DNA of 64,000 bases, taken from NCBI RefSeq assembly GCF_022496765.1, contig NZ_VANV01000008.1, positions 124,001 to 188,000 of the forward strand, in the 5' to 3' direction. The stretch comes from Acidaminobacter sp. JC074. GTDB taxonomy: Bacteria > Bacillota > Clostridia > Peptostreptococcales > Acidaminobacteraceae. Below, one piece after another: positions 9,291 to 18,308 of the stretch. A model generated the notes under the pieces. It had not been told where the DNA came from. It was given only the letters and a program-made list of their open reading frames with translations, and made no database searches. Each line of letters starts with the position of its first letter. Position 1 is the first letter of the stretch. Both the position numbers and the translations under genes were made by a program.

Positions 9291-9396
9291 TCCTATAAGC
9301 TTAAGACCATCTACAAAAGAGTACAAATAGGACAGAAAGAAAGATGATGAACACATGTACTTTGTCTGAAAATGTATCTTTATAATAAACTAATTG

Positions 9397-9425
9397 GACC
9401 ATCGCTTGCTGTGATGGTCTTTTTT
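9397..9425 (+). terminator. intrinsic terminator
   Basis: Stem GACCATC (9397-9403) and GATGGTC (9413-9419) with loop GCTTGCTGT, followed by six T. Confidence 0.8.
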
Positions 9426-9528
9426 AGTGCAAATGATATTTTGAGTTAAGCTTTCATTTATGAAACACCTCCATTTCACATGGATTTCACTTGAGAGAGA
9501 TAGACTTGCTTTGAAAGAAGGAGGTCAC

Positions 9529-10869
9529 ATGAGAATTATAATACATAGTTTCTTAAGTTTGCTTAGGAAACCAACAAAGGCTCTAATGATACTGGTGATA
9601 TTATTCGTTGTTTTTTCAATGGTCTTTACTGGAGTCATCATTCAAAATTCCATCAGTAAGTCTAAAGAATTTGTCAGACTGGAGATGGGGGCGGTCGTAG
9701 AATACAAATCAGACTTTATGAAAGCTTATGGCGATAATTTGCCACAAGATGAGTTTAGTCAGTTGCAACTTTCAAAATCTACAGCTGAGACTATGGGGAG
9801 TGACAGTAGAGTTGAAGCGACTTATATCAACTACACTGATTTTATGGAAAGCAGCAAATATGAAAGTGTTGAAGGAGAGTCTGGTGGTGGCATGTTCACT
9901 TTAAGTGCCGCAAGTGGCGGTGCAGCTACTTTTAACTTTAAGGCAACAGAGGGTGGTGTACCCATTGAGTTTGATACAAACAAGCTTGAGATCATAGAGG
10001 GGCGTAACATTGATGCATCAGATGAAAGTGCAAAAGATAACTCGATTGTTATTTCAGAGGAGTTTGCTAAGAAAAACCAACTGGCTATCAATGATGAAAT
10101 GACCTTTAGGTCTTATACCAAGAACAAAGAACTGGATTTTGTTGTTGTAGGCATTTATAAGGTCAAGGACTCTAAGATGACAGGTAATGACATGTATGTC
10201 TCTTCGAATGCTTTAAGTATGGATGGATACAAATCCATTTCTAGTATTTACTTCAGGTTAAAAGATCCTTTACAAGTGGATGGTTTTATGGCCGACCAAA
10301 GTGTTCACTTACCATCTAAGTATACTGTCTTAGATGCAGGCAACTTGGAATATGAAACTTTAACAAGACCACTTGATTTGATGTCAATGATTGCATCTAT
10401 TCTAATATGGGTCATCTTTATAGCAGGTGCTGCAATTATCGTTTCTTTGATTACCATATTTGTTCGAGATAGAAAGTTTGAAGTTGGTCTCTTACTTGCA
10501 AGTGGTGAAGCCAGACTTAAGATCATCGGCCAGTTCGTATTGGAAATCATAATGGTAGCACTTATAGCATTTGCCTGTTCAGTACTGCTATCTTTTCAAA
10601 GCTCGCAGATGGTCAGTGAATGGATTGTAGAAAATCACTTGGTAGAAGGTGAGAGGGCTTCCGGCAACACCATCGTATTTGGTGACAGCATCAATGATGT
10701 AAATGGAAAAGTAAGTATGGAAAATGTAGCAGATGATTTTAGTGTTGCCATCACTTTTGATGTCATGAGAAATCTCTTTATCATAAGTATTGGTATTGTT
10801 ATTATTGCATCCTTAATACCTCTAGTGGTCATACTGAGTTATAACCCGAGACAGGCTTTGCAGGATTAG
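9529..10869 (+). CDS. ABC transporter permease, FtsX/MacB type
   Basis: This 446-residue protein has one N-terminal membrane helix (about residues 16-39), a large extracellular MacB-like domain (about 40-300), and three C-terminal helices with the FtsX core, ending NPRQALQD. This is the usual MacB/LolC-like topology. These transporters extrude peptides, antibiotics or lipids, or act mechanically on envelope proteins. ATG 9529 is chosen because AAGGAGGT lies directly upstream; earlier in-frame starts lack a site. It is followed nine bases later by its ATPase. The linked PASTA protein suggests a cell-wall-related role. Confidence 0.85.
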   Translation: MRIIIHSFLSLLRKPTKALMILVILFVVFSMVFTGVIIQNSISKSKEFVRLEMGAVVEYKSDFMKAYGDNLPQDEFSQLQLSKSTAETMGSDSRVEATYINYTDFMESSKYESVEGESGGGMFTLSAASGGAATFNFKATEGGVPIEFDTNKLEIIEGRNIDASDESAKDNSIVISEEFAKKNQLAINDEMTFRSYTKNKELDFVVVGIYKVKDSKMTGNDMYVSSNALSMDGYKSISSIYFRLKDPLQVDGFMADQSVHLPSKYTVLDAGNLEYETLTRPLDLMSMIASILIWVIFIAGAAIIVSLITIFVRDRKFEVGLLLASGEARLKIIGQFVLEIIMVALIAFACSVLLSFQSSQMVSEWIVENHLVEGERASGNTIVFGDSINDVNGKVSMENVADDFSVAITFDVMRNLFIISIGIVIIASLIPLVVILSYNPRQALQD

Positions 10870-10877
10870 GAGGGGAC

Positions 10878-11564
10878 ATGAAAGATATCATATTTGAACT
10901 AAAAGACATCTCATATGGTTATGTTGATGGTGGTAAAAAGAGAAACATTTTAAATAAGCTGAGCTATAGCTTTGAAAGAGGTAAGTTTTACACCATACTG
11001 GGTCCATCGGGATCTGGTAAAACCACCTTATTAGCCTTAGCAAGCGCCCTTGATCATCCAGAACAAGGTCAGGTCTTGTTTGAAGGTGAAGACATTAGAA
11101 AAATAGGTCATACCAAGTTCAGAAGAAACAAGATGGCCATTATTTTTCAGAAGTACAACTTAACGGATTATTTAACAGGTGTTGAAAACGTTGAGTCCAA
11201 TATGATGATTGTCGATAAAAAGATACCTGGTAACAAGAAGGAACTGGCTTATAAGATTTTAAATACCATGGGTATTGTCAAATCAAAGGCAGATAGAAAT
11301 GTCAACAAATTATCTGGTGGAGAGCAGCAAAGAGTTGCTGTCGCCAGAGCTTTATCTAAAGATGTTCCTTTAATTTTAGGTGATGAACCGACAGGTGCTT
11401 TGGATACTGCAACTTCTAAAGAGGTCATCGCCTTGTTTAGAAAGCTTGTAAAAGACTATAATAAGACCATTATCTTGGTGACGCATTCAGATGATGTTGC
11501 CTACAACAGTGATGTTTCATTAAGACTTAAGAATGGTCTGTTAGAAGAGGTCAGGTGGGAATAA
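10878..11564 (+). CDS. ABC transporter ATP-binding protein (MacB/LolD type)
   Basis: This 228-residue ATPase shows Walker A GPSGSGKT (42-49), Q-loop IFQKYNL, signature LSGGEQQR (about 144-151), Walker B with LILGDEPTGALD, and the H-loop VTHSDD. Length and motifs match the LolD/MacB ATPases that pair with FtsX-type permeases. A strong AGGAGGGG site precedes the ATG. It is translationally close to the permease before it and the PASTA protein after it, which starts two bases after its stop region, so the three are one operon. Confidence 0.92.
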   Translation: MKDIIFELKDISYGYVDGGKKRNILNKLSYSFERGKFYTILGPSGSGKTTLLALASALDHPEQGQVLFEGEDIRKIGHTKFRRNKMAIIFQKYNLTDYLTGVENVESNMMIVDKKIPGNKKELAYKILNTMGIVKSKADRNVNKLSGGEQQRVAVARALSKDVPLILGDEPTGALDTATSKEVIALFRKLVKDYNKTIILVTHSDDVAYNSDVSLRLKNGLLEEVRWE

Positions 11565-11565
11565 G

Positions 11566-13749
11566 ATGGTAAAAGAAAAAAGTTTTTTTGAAGAGTTAAA
11601 TCATGGGAAGCCAGAGTCTTTTGAAGAGGAAGTATTTGTAGCTACTAAGAGTAAAAAGCCTATTTACATAGGTCTTACTCTTTTCTTATGCTTAGTCCTT
11701 CTATTAGCATTTACGATCTTTAACAGGGTTGAGGTGCCAGACATGACAAGCTGGCAACTTTCTGAAGTTGGGTCGTGGGCTAAAAAGAATAAGATAACCT
11801 TAATAGGTAAACAATTGTATGATAAGGATATCGACCTAGATGGCGTTATAGAACAAAGTAAAGAAGCCGGGACTAAAGTAAGAAAGAACTCATCTGTGGA
11901 AGTGACTTTCTCCAAAGGTCCTAATCCAGATGAGCCCCTTGACTTTCCAAATGTGAAATCTATGAACCTAGAAGAAATCCAAAGATGGATCAAAGACAAT
12001 AAGCTGTCAGGTATAAATATTTCTTATGAACATAGTGCAAGCATGGACAAGGGGACTGTCATCAGTCTTGAATTTATTGATGGTGACAAATCGTCATTTG
12101 TTAGAAAGAACAGGGTAAAAGTTGTTGTCTCAAAGGGGGTAGAAGCACTTACAGATACCCTAACTATGCCAGACCTTTATGGTAAGACCAAACGTGAGGT
12201 CCTTAAGTGGGCGCTTGATAATAAGATTGAACTAGATATAAAAGAAGATTACAGTGACTATGTAGAAAAGGACAGTGTCATCTCTCAAGACATACCAAAG
12301 GACAATAAGATCAACAGGACAGATAAAGTAACACTTGTCATCTCAAAGGGGCAGGCCATACCAGTACCTGATTTTATGAACTTAACAAGTAGTGAGGCAA
12401 GTGAGCTTGCCAAGCTCTATGACTTAAGATTATTTATCAAGTCTGTTCCTTCTAGCGGTCAAGAAGATCGAATCTTGTATCAAGATGTAAATCCGAATGA
12501 CTTAGCTGGAAAAGATGATATCATCACCTTACATGTATCCAAGAGATCTTTAACCAACCCTATACCTGATTTAGTAGGTATGACAAAATCACAGGCATCT
12601 GAAATCATGTCTGTACATAAGATAAAGGTGGTCTTTAAGCTTGCCTATTCTACTGAAAAAGAAGATTTGGTCATTTCACAAAGCCATGCACCAGGTTCAG
12701 TGGTCCATGAAAATGATGTGGTAACTGTCTTGGTTTCAAGTGGTCAGATACAAATACCAGACTTTAAAGGCATGTCAAAACTTAAGGCTGAAGCTTTGGC
12801 TGAGGATCTTGGTTTAAGAGTCCTCTTTAATCCTGTTGTCAATGTTCACCAGAACAAGGACATCATTTTAAAACAAGATTATAAGTCTGGTGACATTGTT
12901 GATAAGGATACAAGAATCACATTAGATGTATCTGTTAACAAGGGAACAAAAGTCATTGATTTAACAAATATGACCAAGGAAGAAGCTGAGTTTTGGGCTG
13001 AGTCTAAAGGTTATAAACTAAGGGTCATCGATGTCTACAGCTCAAGTGTTGAAAGAAACAAACTATTTAATCAAAACTATAAAAACATCTACTTACCAGA
13101 AAACGAAGCAATTGTTGTTTATCACTCTTTAGGCAAAGTTCAGGTAGGCAATCATATTGGTGATACAAAAGAAAGTGTAGAAGACTGGGTAAAGTCCGTC
13201 AATGAAAAGGGTGCCAATATCACAGTAGACTTTAAGGCTTCTAAGTCCACCACTTATGCAAAAGGACAGATTACCAACCATACACCTAAGAATCAGGAGA
13301 TTGATTTGGATGGAAAACTTATTTTCTATGTTTGTACATCAAAAATAGATAAAACTAGTGAAACATCAACTTTTGAAAGTATGAGTGAGTCAGATTTTGT
13401 TAAATGGTGTCACGATAATGACATCACCTATAAGATAATCGAAGTCTACATGAGTTCAGTTAAAGAGGGGTATATCTTTGGAGAAGGTCTAAAAAAGACT
13501 GTGACGGATGGAGAAATCCTAATCGTCAAAAAATCCTTAGGTCCTGTACCTGTTGAAAACTTCATTGGTAAGTCAAAAGCTGACTTTGAAAGATGGCTGT
13601 CAGAAGTCAATGACAAAGAAGCTGGCATCAAGGTAAGTTATGTAGCACAGGCTGGAGGTGTCAAAGATACCATTGCCATGCAATCTGTGACAAGTGGTCA
13701 TATAGATACCGGTTCTTCAATTACAATTACCGTTTATACAGGCCTATAA
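11566..13749 (+). CDS. single-pass membrane protein with about ten PASTA-like repeats
   Basis: In this 727-residue protein, residues 1-32 are cytoplasmic, 33-51 form one membrane helix, and the rest is extracytoplasmic. The outer part consists of about ten PASTA-type repeats of 60-68 residues. Most begin PD(L/F/M) or a variant and contain a segment of the form VISQ..P..G and a closing VxVxVSKG-like strand (for example ITLHVSK, VTVLVSSG). PASTA domains bind peptidoglycan fragments or beta-lactams and are usually attached to Ser/Thr kinases or penicillin-binding proteins. Here there is no kinase or transpeptidase domain. Repeats 7-10 are diverged. Linkage to an FtsX-type ABC transporter suggests a wall-sensing partner of the transporter, by inference. 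Confidence 0.85.
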   Translation: MVKEKSFFEELNHGKPESFEEEVFVATKSKKPIYIGLTLFLCLVLLLAFTIFNRVEVPDMTSWQLSEVGSWAKKNKITLIGKQLYDKDIDLDGVIEQSKEAGTKVRKNSSVEVTFSKGPNPDEPLDFPNVKSMNLEEIQRWIKDNKLSGINISYEHSASMDKGTVISLEFIDGDKSSFVRKNRVKVVVSKGVEALTDTLTMPDLYGKTKREVLKWALDNKIELDIKEDYSDYVEKDSVISQDIPKDNKINRTDKVTLVISKGQAIPVPDFMNLTSSEASELAKLYDLRLFIKSVPSSGQEDRILYQDVNPNDLAGKDDIITLHVSKRSLTNPIPDLVGMTKSQASEIMSVHKIKVVFKLAYSTEKEDLVISQSHAPGSVVHENDVVTVLVSSGQIQIPDFKGMSKLKAEALAEDLGLRVLFNPVVNVHQNKDIILKQDYKSGDIVDKDTRITLDVSVNKGTKVIDLTNMTKEEAEFWAESKGYKLRVIDVYSSSVERNKLFNQNYKNIYLPENEAIVVYHSLGKVQVGNHIGDTKESVEDWVKSVNEKGANITVDFKASKSTTYAKGQITNHTPKNQEIDLDGKLIFYVCTSKIDKTSETSTFESMSESDFVKWCHDNDITYKIIEVYMSSVKEGYIFGEGLKKTVTDGEILIVKKSLGPVPVENFIGKSKADFERWLSEVNDKEAGIKVSYVAQAGGVKDTIAMQSVTSGHIDTGSSITITVYTGL

Positions 13750-13751
13750 TA

Positions 13752-13783
13752 AAAAAGTACTTCCGAGCTTGGAAGTACTTTTT
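13752..13783. terminator. bidirectional intrinsic terminator
   Basis: AAAAAGTACTTCC (13752-13764), loop GAGCTT, GGAAGTACTTTTT (13771-13783). The symmetrical A and T tracts serve both the PASTA operon and the convergent sensor kinase. Confidence 0.9.
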
Positions 13784-13796
13784 ATGATTATAAGAT

Positions 13797-15536
13797 TTAA
13801 TTTAAAGGCATGTCGATGGTAAATGATATTGAAGTATCATCTACGATGCTTTTAATCTTGTAGTCATGTCCTTCAATGATTGACTTGACGATAGAAAGGC
13901 CTAAGCCATTACCTTCAATATCTCTTTGGTGGGATTCGTCTACTTTATAGAACCTAAGCCAAATGCTTTCGTTCTGGTCTTTTGTAAGAGGTTGACACTT
14001 GTTTTTAAAAGTAAGCATGAACGTCTCCTTTACTTGACCTTGTATCACAATTTTTGTATTTTCTATACCGTATTTAATAGCATTGCTGATCAGGTTGTTA
14101 TAGACTTGATACATTTTCTCGGGATCAGCATCGATGGTTATGAAATCACCTATGACTTCTATGGTCATATGTTTATCTACAAGCATGTAATCGTAATGTT
14201 TAATAAGTGACTCTAGTGTAGCTTTTACATCAAATGGTCTAATATTATATACAGCATAACCAGAATCCAGCTTGGAAAGTTCTAGAAGTTCATTGAGCAT
14301 TTGGTTCATGCGTTCAATTTCATCTACCATGACGTCGATATAGTAATCCTGTTTTTCTTTTTTTACAACATCTTTAACACCTTCGGCATAGGACTTGATG
14401 ATGCCAAGAGGTGTTTTGATTTCATGAGACACATTAGCCACAAAATCACGTCTGATCTTCTCTTGTTTGATCTCATTCTCATAATCTTCTTTTAGCTTTT
14501 CATGCGCTTCAGTCAAGTCTTGCAAAGACTGGTTTAAAGAATTAGACAAGGTGTTGATTGATTTGGATAAGATGCCAAGCTCGTCTTGTCTGTCTTCAGG
14601 TAATGATTGATCAAAGTTTAAGTGAGACATGTTGTTGGCAACATGGGTGATTTCTACAATAGGTTTAGAGACCTGTTTAGAGTAAATAAAGGAAATCAAT
14701 GCTGCTAAAACAATTGTTGTCACAAACAAAAGGGGAAGAAACTTCTGATAAATGGCCATGGACTCTTCAACAGACTGTAATGAAATGGTTGCCAGAAACA
14801 TATGTGTTTCATCTTTGATTGTCTTTGGATAGAAGAAGTTTACTTGTCTTACAGACGTGTTTGGCATGTTTGTAATCGTGTAAGTGATTTCACCAATTTT
14901 TCCTTGTTTGAACTCAGGACTTGTCCCAAGATAATAGGGTTGGCCATTCAAGGCTATTGTCTGGCTTGCTGGCTTGTATATCTCGACAAGTTCTAATGTG
15001 TCTGCGTAGCTATCAGAATCTTCTGGTGGTGAACTTGAATTGATTTCTATGGCATTGATGGAAGTCGGATAAATGGTCATGGAGCTGTCGACATTACCTG
15101 AAATATAGATGCCTTGCTTTTCTGTCTTGTCTGGATCATTCATAATCTGTTCTAGTATTTCTTCTTCTAGCATAAAATCAAAGTAGGTATTTTCTGAGTT
15201 TATAGCAGATACAACCACTTTTCCTTGAAACAACGGTTCTAACTCTTCTATACTCGCTTCCGAAATAAGTTGAGATTCAGACAGCTTCATAACATCTAGA
15301 TAAGCAGAGTTATGAAGATTGAACTTCTTTAGTTGAATCACTTGTTCTTCAAGACTCCAGTCCTCTTTGATATAATCAGAAACATACTTTTCTAAGTTAT
15401 TGGCTGTTTCTTCTATCTTGCTTGATTCATAGAAGCTCTGATAGTAGACGTATTGAAAGATGCCGATACAAGAGAAGAGCAGAACAATGGATACAAAGAT
15501 GAGTACGAACATTTTTATAGTTAAAGAAGCTTTCAT
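13797..15536 (-). CDS. sensor histidine kinase
   Basis: This 579-residue kinase has a membrane helix at about 7-29, an extracytoplasmic sensor region at about 30-262, a second helix at 266-286, HAMP at about 288-340, a coiled coil, HisKA with phosphoacceptor His371 (NVSHEIKTPLG), and HATPase with the N-box NNLISNAIKYG and G-box GNGLGLSIVK. The sensor domain has no recognisable fold but is long enough for a PAS-like or Cache domain. The gene starts inside the end of the response-regulator gene (four-base overlap), so the pair is translationally coupled. It converges on the PASTA/ABC operon, which may be a target or a neighbour only. Confidence 0.92.
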   Translation of the reverse strand: MKASLTIKMFVLIFVSIVLLFSCIGIFQYVYYQSFYESSKIEETANNLEKYVSDYIKEDWSLEEQVIQLKKFNLHNSAYLDVMKLSESQLISEASIEELEPLFQGKVVVSAINSENTYFDFMLEEEILEQIMNDPDKTEKQGIYISGNVDSSMTIYPTSINAIEINSSSPPEDSDSYADTLELVEIYKPASQTIALNGQPYYLGTSPEFKQGKIGEITYTITNMPNTSVRQVNFFYPKTIKDETHMFLATISLQSVEESMAIYQKFLPLLFVTTIVLAALISFIYSKQVSKPIVEITHVANNMSHLNFDQSLPEDRQDELGILSKSINTLSNSLNQSLQDLTEAHEKLKEDYENEIKQEKIRRDFVANVSHEIKTPLGIIKSYAEGVKDVVKKEKQDYYIDVMVDEIERMNQMLNELLELSKLDSGYAVYNIRPFDVKATLESLIKHYDYMLVDKHMTIEVIGDFITIDADPEKMYQVYNNLISNAIKYGIENTKIVIQGQVKETFMLTFKNKCQPLTKDQNESIWLRFYKVDESHQRDIEGNGLGLSIVKSIIEGHDYKIKSIVDDTSISFTIDMPLN

Positions 15537-16201
15537 TTTTTCACCTCGAATTTATAACCCACATTGATGACTGTTTGGATATAACTTGCATAGGGACTTA
15601 TTTTCTTTCTTAGTGTCTTGATGTTGGTATCGATGATACGACCATCACCAAAGTAATCATAACCCCAGATGGTGCTGATTAAGGCTTCTCTTGAAAAGAC
15701 CTTGCTTTCATTTGCTATCAGTTTTACAAAGAGGTCGAACTCCTTTGCTCGAAGGGCGATTTCTTTTCCGTCCACAGTGACCTTATAAGCATCCAGATCA
15801 ACGGTGATGGGTCCCTTTTTAATGACCTGTGTTTGTGTATTGGTCATACGTTTAAAAATAGCATTGACCCTTGCCACTAAAACCTTAGGGCTAAAGGGTT
15901 TTGTAATGTACTCGTCTGCACCCAACTCATAACCCATGAGTTTGTCATCTTCATCAGATCTGGCACTGAGTATCAAGATGAAGGCATCTGAGGTCTGTCT
16001 GATTTTTCTACAAACAGACCAGCCGTCAAGCTTTGGCATCATAATATCTAAGATCACCAGGTCAATGGATTCTTTAGAAAAGAGTTCAAGACCTTCATGG
16101 CCATCAAAGGCGGTGAAGACCTTGTAACCTTGGGTATCAAAATAATCTGTGATGATTTCGTTCATACGTTTATCATCTTCTATAATCAATATGTTTTTCA
16201 T
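15533..16201 (-). CDS. OmpR-family response regulator
   Basis: This 222-residue regulator has a receiver domain at 1-115 with acidic pocket E8-D9-D10, phosphorylated Asp52 (LVILDIMMPKLDG) and the conserved Lys of TKPFSP. The C-terminal winged helix contains ALRAKEFDLFVKL and TNIKTLRKKI. An ATG at 16234 is also in frame, but it lies within the probable promoter (TATAAT at 16224-16229 on this strand). ATG 16201 has AAAGGA upstream and is preferred. It forms an operon with the sensor kinase, whose ATG overlaps its stop by four bases. Confidence 0.92.
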   Translation of the reverse strand: MKNILIIEDDKRMNEIITDYFDTQGYKVFTAFDGHEGLELFSKESIDLVILDIMMPKLDGWSVCRKIRQTSDAFILILSARSDEDDKLMGYELGADEYITKPFSPKVLVARVNAIFKRMTNTQTQVIKKGPITVDLDAYKVTVDGKEIALRAKEFDLFVKLIANESKVFSREALISTIWGYDYFGDGRIIDTNIKTLRKKISPYASYIQTVINVGYKFEVKK

Positions 16202-16223
16202 GTTATTTATCCTTTCATAAGTA

Positions 16224-16256
16224 TTATATCCCAATCATGTGTAAAACATGTGAAAT
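16224..16256 (-). promoter_or_regulatory. promoter and possible autoregulatory direct repeats of the two-component operon
   Basis: On the minus strand, TATAAT (16224-16229) precedes the start at 16201 by 22 bases. Just upstream are two similar ten-base units, TTTACACATG (16236-16245) and ATTTCACATG (16247-16256), spaced eleven bases start to start, one helical turn. Tandem repeats of this spacing are the usual binding pattern of OmpR/PhoB regulators, so autoregulation is plausible. Confidence 0.4.
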
Positions 16257-16506
16257 AAGTGATATTTGTGTGTAGAGTTAATGACTTTAGATTTAGATAA
16301 TGGTCACATAAGGATTTCTTTATATAAAATCTACAAGGGTGTATAAATGACTTAATTCTGAAAAAAGTCAATTATTCATTGAAAAGGATGAACTTATGAT
16401 ATAAAATAACTTTAAGTCAGAAAATTCTGCCTATTACATACATAGAAAGTATGTCTTATTTGTTTTAAACAAGTGTATCTATAAATGTTTGCTGTTAGGA
16501 GTTAAG

Positions 16507-17706
16507 ATGAGTAACAAAGAAATAATGGATGGAATAATCAAAAGCAATCAAGAACATATCATAGCAATCAGAGAATTGATTCATGAACATCCTGAATTGT
16601 CTTTTAAAGAGTATAAGACCAGTGAACTGGTGAGAAAAGAGCTGACCAGGCTGGGTATCAAGTATGAAAACTCTACAGTTGAAAATGGCATTGTAGCAGA
16701 AATTGATTCTGGAAGGCCAGGTAAACTGTTACTCCTTCGTGCAGATATGGACGCGCTTCCTATACAAGAAGAAACATCATGTAAGTACAAATCAAAGGTT
16801 GACAATGTCATGCACGCCTGTGGTCATGACATACACACTGCCAATCTCTTAGGCGTCGGTCATGTCTTAAATGAAATGAAAGACCAGTGGCGGGGAAGAA
16901 TAAAGCTTGTTTTTCAACCCGCTGAAGAAGCCGGTGGCGGTGGTGGTAAAATGATCAAGGCAGGTCTCATGGACCAAGTACCTGATGCCTGTTTTGCCCT
17001 TCATGTATCTGATGAAAAGCTTGGACATATCACAGCTGGTTCTAAGTATCTTACTTCTTATTCAGATAGGTTTCTAGTAAGCTTTAATGGTCAAGCAGCA
17101 CATTCTTCCACACCTGAAAAAGGGATTGATGCCATTGAAATGGCCATATCAGCCATCTCATCACTCAAGAATGTGGTAACGAGTAATCTAAATCCTTTAG
17201 ATGTATCTGCACTGAACATCGGTAAGATAAATGGTGGCACAGCACCTAATATTATCCCTAGTCAGGTAAGCATAGATATGATGATGAGAAATAAGACCCA
17301 GTCTTCTAGGGACAGACTGGCTGAAAGAATAGAAAAGATCTGCAAGTCTACAGCTGAAATGTATGAAGGGACCTGTGACTTTAAGAGGATTTATGGCTAC
17401 GACGCTGTATACAATGATGAGGACTTAACGGACTTCATTGTTGATAAGATAAAATTAAATAAAGACTTATTATATGATAACCTATCTTCAGATCAAGTGG
17501 ATGCTATGATTCAAACAGGTGACCAGTTTGATCTAAGAAGTGAAGACTTTGGTTATTATTCGCAAGTCGCTCCGTCTACTTTATTATGGGTGGGTTTAGG
17601 TGAAGGTGCAGAACTTCATAAGCCAAACTTTTATGTAGACAGCAAAAACATTGTTTTTGCTACCAAACTGATGTCTCTAGTTGCATTTGATTATCTAAGC
17701 CAATAG
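16507..17706 (+). CDS. M20 family amidohydrolase/deacylase
   Basis: This 399-residue enzyme of the M20D group (hippurate hydrolase, N-acyl-amino-acid or IAA-amino-acid hydrolase type) shows metal and catalytic motifs RADMDALPIQEE, NVMHACGHDIHTANLLG, QPAEEAGGGG and the C-terminal LHKPNFYVD. The central dimerisation domain includes GKINGGTAPNIIP. These enzymes remove acyl groups from amino acids or peptides in the cytoplasm. ATG 16507 follows TTAGGAG; an ATG 18 bases upstream has no site. The peptide ABC transporter downstream may supply its substrate, though a 600-base gap separates them. Confidence 0.88.
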   Translation: MSNKEIMDGIIKSNQEHIIAIRELIHEHPELSFKEYKTSELVRKELTRLGIKYENSTVENGIVAEIDSGRPGKLLLLRADMDALPIQEETSCKYKSKVDNVMHACGHDIHTANLLGVGHVLNEMKDQWRGRIKLVFQPAEEAGGGGGKMIKAGLMDQVPDACFALHVSDEKLGHITAGSKYLTSYSDRFLVSFNGQAAHSSTPEKGIDAIEMAISAISSLKNVVTSNLNPLDVSALNIGKINGGTAPNIIPSQVSIDMMMRNKTQSSRDRLAERIEKICKSTAEMYEGTCDFKRIYGYDAVYNDEDLTDFIVDKIKLNKDLLYDNLSSDQVDAMIQTGDQFDLRSEDFGYYSQVAPSTLLWVGLGEGAELHKPNFYVDSKNIVFATKLMSLVAFDYLSQ

Positions 17707-17729
17707 GTAATCAAGAACAGCTATAGCCT

Positions 17730-17805
17730 AAAGAAGGTTCTTCATTTATGTCATTTACCTGACATATCTTCCGTCCATCCTTAATCAGTGGACGGAGCCT
17801 TCTTT
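17730..17805 (+). ncRNA. compact three-way-junction RNA structure
   Basis: An outer stem AAAGAAGGTTC (17730-17740) with GAGCCTTCTTT (17795-17805), carrying one G-T pair, encloses two hairpins. The first is ATGTCA-TTTACC-TGACAT (17748-17765). The second is CCGTCCA (17771-17777) with TGGACGG (17789-17795). The final T-tract is short (TCTTT then CCCC), so it is not a standard terminator. It could be a 3'-end structure of the M20 mRNA, or a small RNA. No family is recognised. Confidence 0.5.
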
Positions 17806-18308
17806 CCCCAAGTTGTATAAAAATAAAGTATACTGCATGGGTGTAGATAGATTGCAATCACTCGCTTTGAGAAGATATATCAAATTTTTTAATAGGTGCT
17901 ACAATATTTATGAAAATGTTCCAGTAATCTTGTAATCGAAAAGTTTGTGATGTAAAATATATTTAAGTCTAAAATTAATAGTCTTGAATCAAGTAGTTTC
18001 TTAGCTGATGAATCGGTTGATACCATCAAGGGAGGTGAACTCGGGGGTAGGTATAAGAAATAACTACTATTAATCTGAATATTTAGAATTTTCACATATC
18101 GAAAAATTATATATTGAGTATGATTCTAGATAACAATATTAAGTAGGCTTGTAATATTGCATAAAATAAAAAAAAGAGTCTTAAATGTGTTTATTTACTA
18201 AGATTCAACTTAATTATATTTACTTATTTACTAATTAGTCTAAAGATTCAAAACTATAGGTTCATATAATTAAAGGGGCACGCAAAAAAAATTAAAATGA
18301 GGTGGATT
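17806..18308. other. AT-rich intergenic region, probable leader of the peptide transporter
   Basis: No gene is recognised. A GGGAGGTGAACTC segment near 18030 looks like a ribosome-binding site but is not followed by a usable start codon and frame. TATAAT at 18265-18270 is the best -10 candidate for the substrate-binding-protein gene, with a poor -35 region. The start at 18309 is preceded by GAGGTGGATT. Confidence 0.4.

Noticed and set aside
9291-9396. Remnant of a MazF toxin after the MazE-like gene
   Set aside because: Translation in all forward frames shows no MazF-like motif, and a terminator follows closely. Nothing supports a toxin here.
18025-18060. Strong Shine-Dalgarno (GGGAGGTGA) suggesting a small gene
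   Set aside because: No start codon with an open frame follows at suitable distance; the few possible codons end quickly.
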